From VRUE01 sp963703235 (lineage in GTDB: Bacteria > Actinomycetota > Thermoleophilia > Solirubrobacterales > 70-9), in the NCBI GenBank assembly GCA_963703235.1, contig OY969802.1, positions 1,860,001 through 1,924,000 of the forward strand: 64,000 nt of DNA. Reading direction: 5' to 3'. Below the pieces are notes generated by a model. It did not search any database and had not been told where the DNA came from. It saw nothing but the letters and a program-made list of their open reading frames with translations. The position numbers were made by a program, and so were the translations under genes. Every line of letters starts with the position of its first letter. The stretch's first letter is position 1. This document shows, in pieces, positions 62,759 to 64,000 of the stretch.

Positions 62759-64000
62759 ATGCGGCTGAAGCAGCCGCCGGCGAGTGACGGCGCCGACGCG
62801 GCGCGGAAGCGGGCTGCGGTCGAGCTGATCGCTCGCCACGGCACGGCTCTGAAGCGGGTCGCCCAGCGCTACTCGCTCTGTGCGGCCGACGCCGAAGACG
62901 CCTACCAGCGAACGCTGGAGATTCTGCTCACCAAAGCTCCCAGCGATCGCGATCGTGAGCTGTTCGGCTGGAGCAAGACAGTGGTCAAGCACGAGGCGCT
63001 GGCGGTTCGGCGCAACCGCGAGCGGCTACTGGGGACTACTTCCTCGCGCGACCGCGAAGGCGAGGATCGCGATCCCGTGGCGCTGATCCCGAGCGACGAG
63101 GACGGGCCGGCCGAGCGCCTCGAGCGACGCGAGGAGGTCGCCCGCAGCCGCGAGGCGTTGCGGGCGCTGAAGCCCGCCGAGCTGCGGGCGCTGACACTGC
63201 TTGCCGAGGGCTACTCATACGCGGAGATCGGCGAGATCACCGGCTTCAGCCAGACCAAGATCAACCGCTGCCTGGCCGAGGGCCGAGAGCGGTTCCGCCG
63301 GCTCGTCTCCCGCAGCGAGGACGGCAGCCGTTGTGCGGAGATGAACCTGCTCCTCTCGGCTTTCTGCGACGGGGAGACCAACGCCGAGGAGACGGCGGCC
63401 GTGCGCGAGCACCTGCGGGCCTGCGCCAGCTGTCGCGCGGCGGTGCGCGCCTACCGCACAACTCCCGCTCGGGTGGCGGCGCTGGCGCCGGTCCTGCCGG
63501 CTTCGCGTTCGCTCCTGGAGCGGACCCACGAGCTGCTGCTGGAGATCCAATCCCGGCTGCGCGGGGCCGGCGCGGCCGCCGACGGCTCGGTGGCACAGGT
63601 GGCTTCGGTTGGAGGTGCGGGTGGCGCCGGTACGGCTGCGCTGGCCAAGGTTCTGGTGATCTGCGCCGGCACGGTCGGCGGGACCGCGGCCTGCGTCGCG
63701 ACCGGGGTGGCGCCGATGCCCGCCGGCCTCTCTCCGGATCGCATCGAGGCGCCGAGGATCGAGCGGGTCTCCGAGCGGGCGCTCGAGGCTTCGGCCCCGC
63801 CCGCTGCTATCGACGAAGAGCCAGCTGTGACCGATGTCCCCAGCCGGGACCCGAAGCCGACGGCCGAAGCCGAGACGCCGAAGGCTGTCGAGCCGGTGCC
63901 AGTCGAAGCCGAAGCCGGCGCCGTCGAATACCCCGAACCGGCTCCAGCCCCTCCCACGAGGGTCGAATCCGAGGCGCCGAGCGCCGCCAGTGGCAACGCC
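62759..64000 (+). CDS. ECF-type sigma factor fused to a zinc anti-sigma domain and membrane segment (3' end outside window)
   Basis: At least 414 residues, open at the right edge. N-terminus: sigma-70 region 2-like helices (ELIARHGTALKRVAQRYSL, DAEDAYQRTLEILLTK, ELFGWSKTVVKHEALAVRR). Sigma region 4 follows around residues 115-180 (ALRALKPAELRALTLLAEGY, SYAEIGEITGFSQTKINRCL). Next is a zinc-binding anti-sigma module with DGETNAEETAAVREHLRACASCRAAV (H-x3-C-x2-C). A Gly/Ala-rich stretch and a hydrophobic segment (LAKVLVICAGTVGGTAACVAT) suggest a membrane anchor, then a Pro/Glu/Ala-rich extracytoplasmic tail. Sigma and its zinc anti-sigma are normally separate, so this is a cis-controlled fusion. 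ATG start. Confidence 0.85.
   Translation, partial: MRLKQPPASDGADAARKRAAVELIARHGTALKRVAQRYSLCAADAEDAYQRTLEILLTKAPSDRDRELFGWSKTVVKHEALAVRRNRERLLGTTSSRDREGEDRDPVALIPSDEDGPAERLERREEVARSREALRALKPAELRALTLLAEGYSYAEIGEITGFSQTKINRCLAEGRERFRRLVSRSEDGSRCAEMNLLLSAFCDGETNAEETAAVREHLRACASCRAAVRAYRTTPARVAALAPVLPASRSLLERTHELLLEIQSRLRGAGAAADGSVAQVASVGGAGGAGTAALAKVLVICAGTVGGTAACVATGVAPMPAGLSPDRIEAPRIERVSERALEASAPPAAIDEEPAVTDVPSRDPKPTAEAETPKAVEPVPVEAEAGAVEYPEPAPAPPTRVESEAPSAASGNA

Overview
The window reads as a chromosome segment of a very GC-rich actinobacterium, most likely class Thermoleophilia (Solirubrobacterales or relatives). This is inferred from gene content and style: GTG/TTG starts, 1-4 base gene overlaps, a one-polypeptide 2-oxoglutarate dehydrogenase, a decaprenyl-phosphate phosphoribosyltransferase-like UbiA protein, and a sigma factor fused to a zinc anti-sigma domain. 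I found no rRNA, tRNA, CRISPR array, transposase or phage gene.

Layout. 1-14.1 kb: respiratory complex I operon nuoC-nuoN. nuoC is open at the left edge, and nuoM carries an apparent one-base frameshift. 14.1-28.0 kb: mixed genes, including an AEC permease, VOC protein, double ThyX-like protein, CBS protein, flippase-like membrane protein, sulfotransferase, RibD-type reductase, acyl-CoA dehydrogenase with a phosphotransferase, a histidine kinase/receiver pair, and an XRE/nucleotidyltransferase toxin-antitoxin-like pair with a perfect 20-bp operator. 28-34.6 kb: DEAD-box helicase, quinone oxidoreductase, PfkB kinase, citrate synthase and three small unknown genes. 34.6-39.5 kb: a minus-strand cluster (acyl reductase-type double SDR, small secreted protein, alkyl-DHAP-synthase-like flavoenzyme, UbiA) that could make ether or wall lipids. 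39.5-47.7 kb: lipoyl-bearing E2-E1 2-oxoglutarate dehydrogenase, a candidate small RNA, aconitase and an SDR; with citrate synthase this gives three TCA-cycle steps. 47.8-52.6 kb: a c-di-AMP (ydaO-type) riboswitch in front of a secreted NlpC/P60-like hydrolase, then a polyamine-type ABC transporter. 52.6-56.4 kb: four TetR-type regulators and a VapBC-like pair. 56.4-64 kb: acyl-CoA carboxylase beta chain and methylmalonyl-CoA mutase large subunit (propionate/methylmalonate metabolism), a repeat-rich secreted protein, a decayed DUF559-type gene, a UDP-xylose-synthase-type epimerase, and a sigma/anti-sigma fusion open at the right edge.

The most striking thing is not a gene. About twenty palindromic elements of 43-141 bp are scattered through the window and fall into several sequence families. 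Some sit on stop codons or between convergent genes, like REP elements or terminators. Others lie inside reading frames and are translated: four in nuoG, one in nuoJ, one in the E2 linker of the 2-oxoglutarate dehydrogenase, and possibly one in the flavoenzyme. The best family (A, about 118 bp) occurs twice in nuoG in opposite orientations and once in nuoJ, always open. This resembles the Rickettsia palindromic elements that insert in frame, but I know of no description in this group of bacteria.
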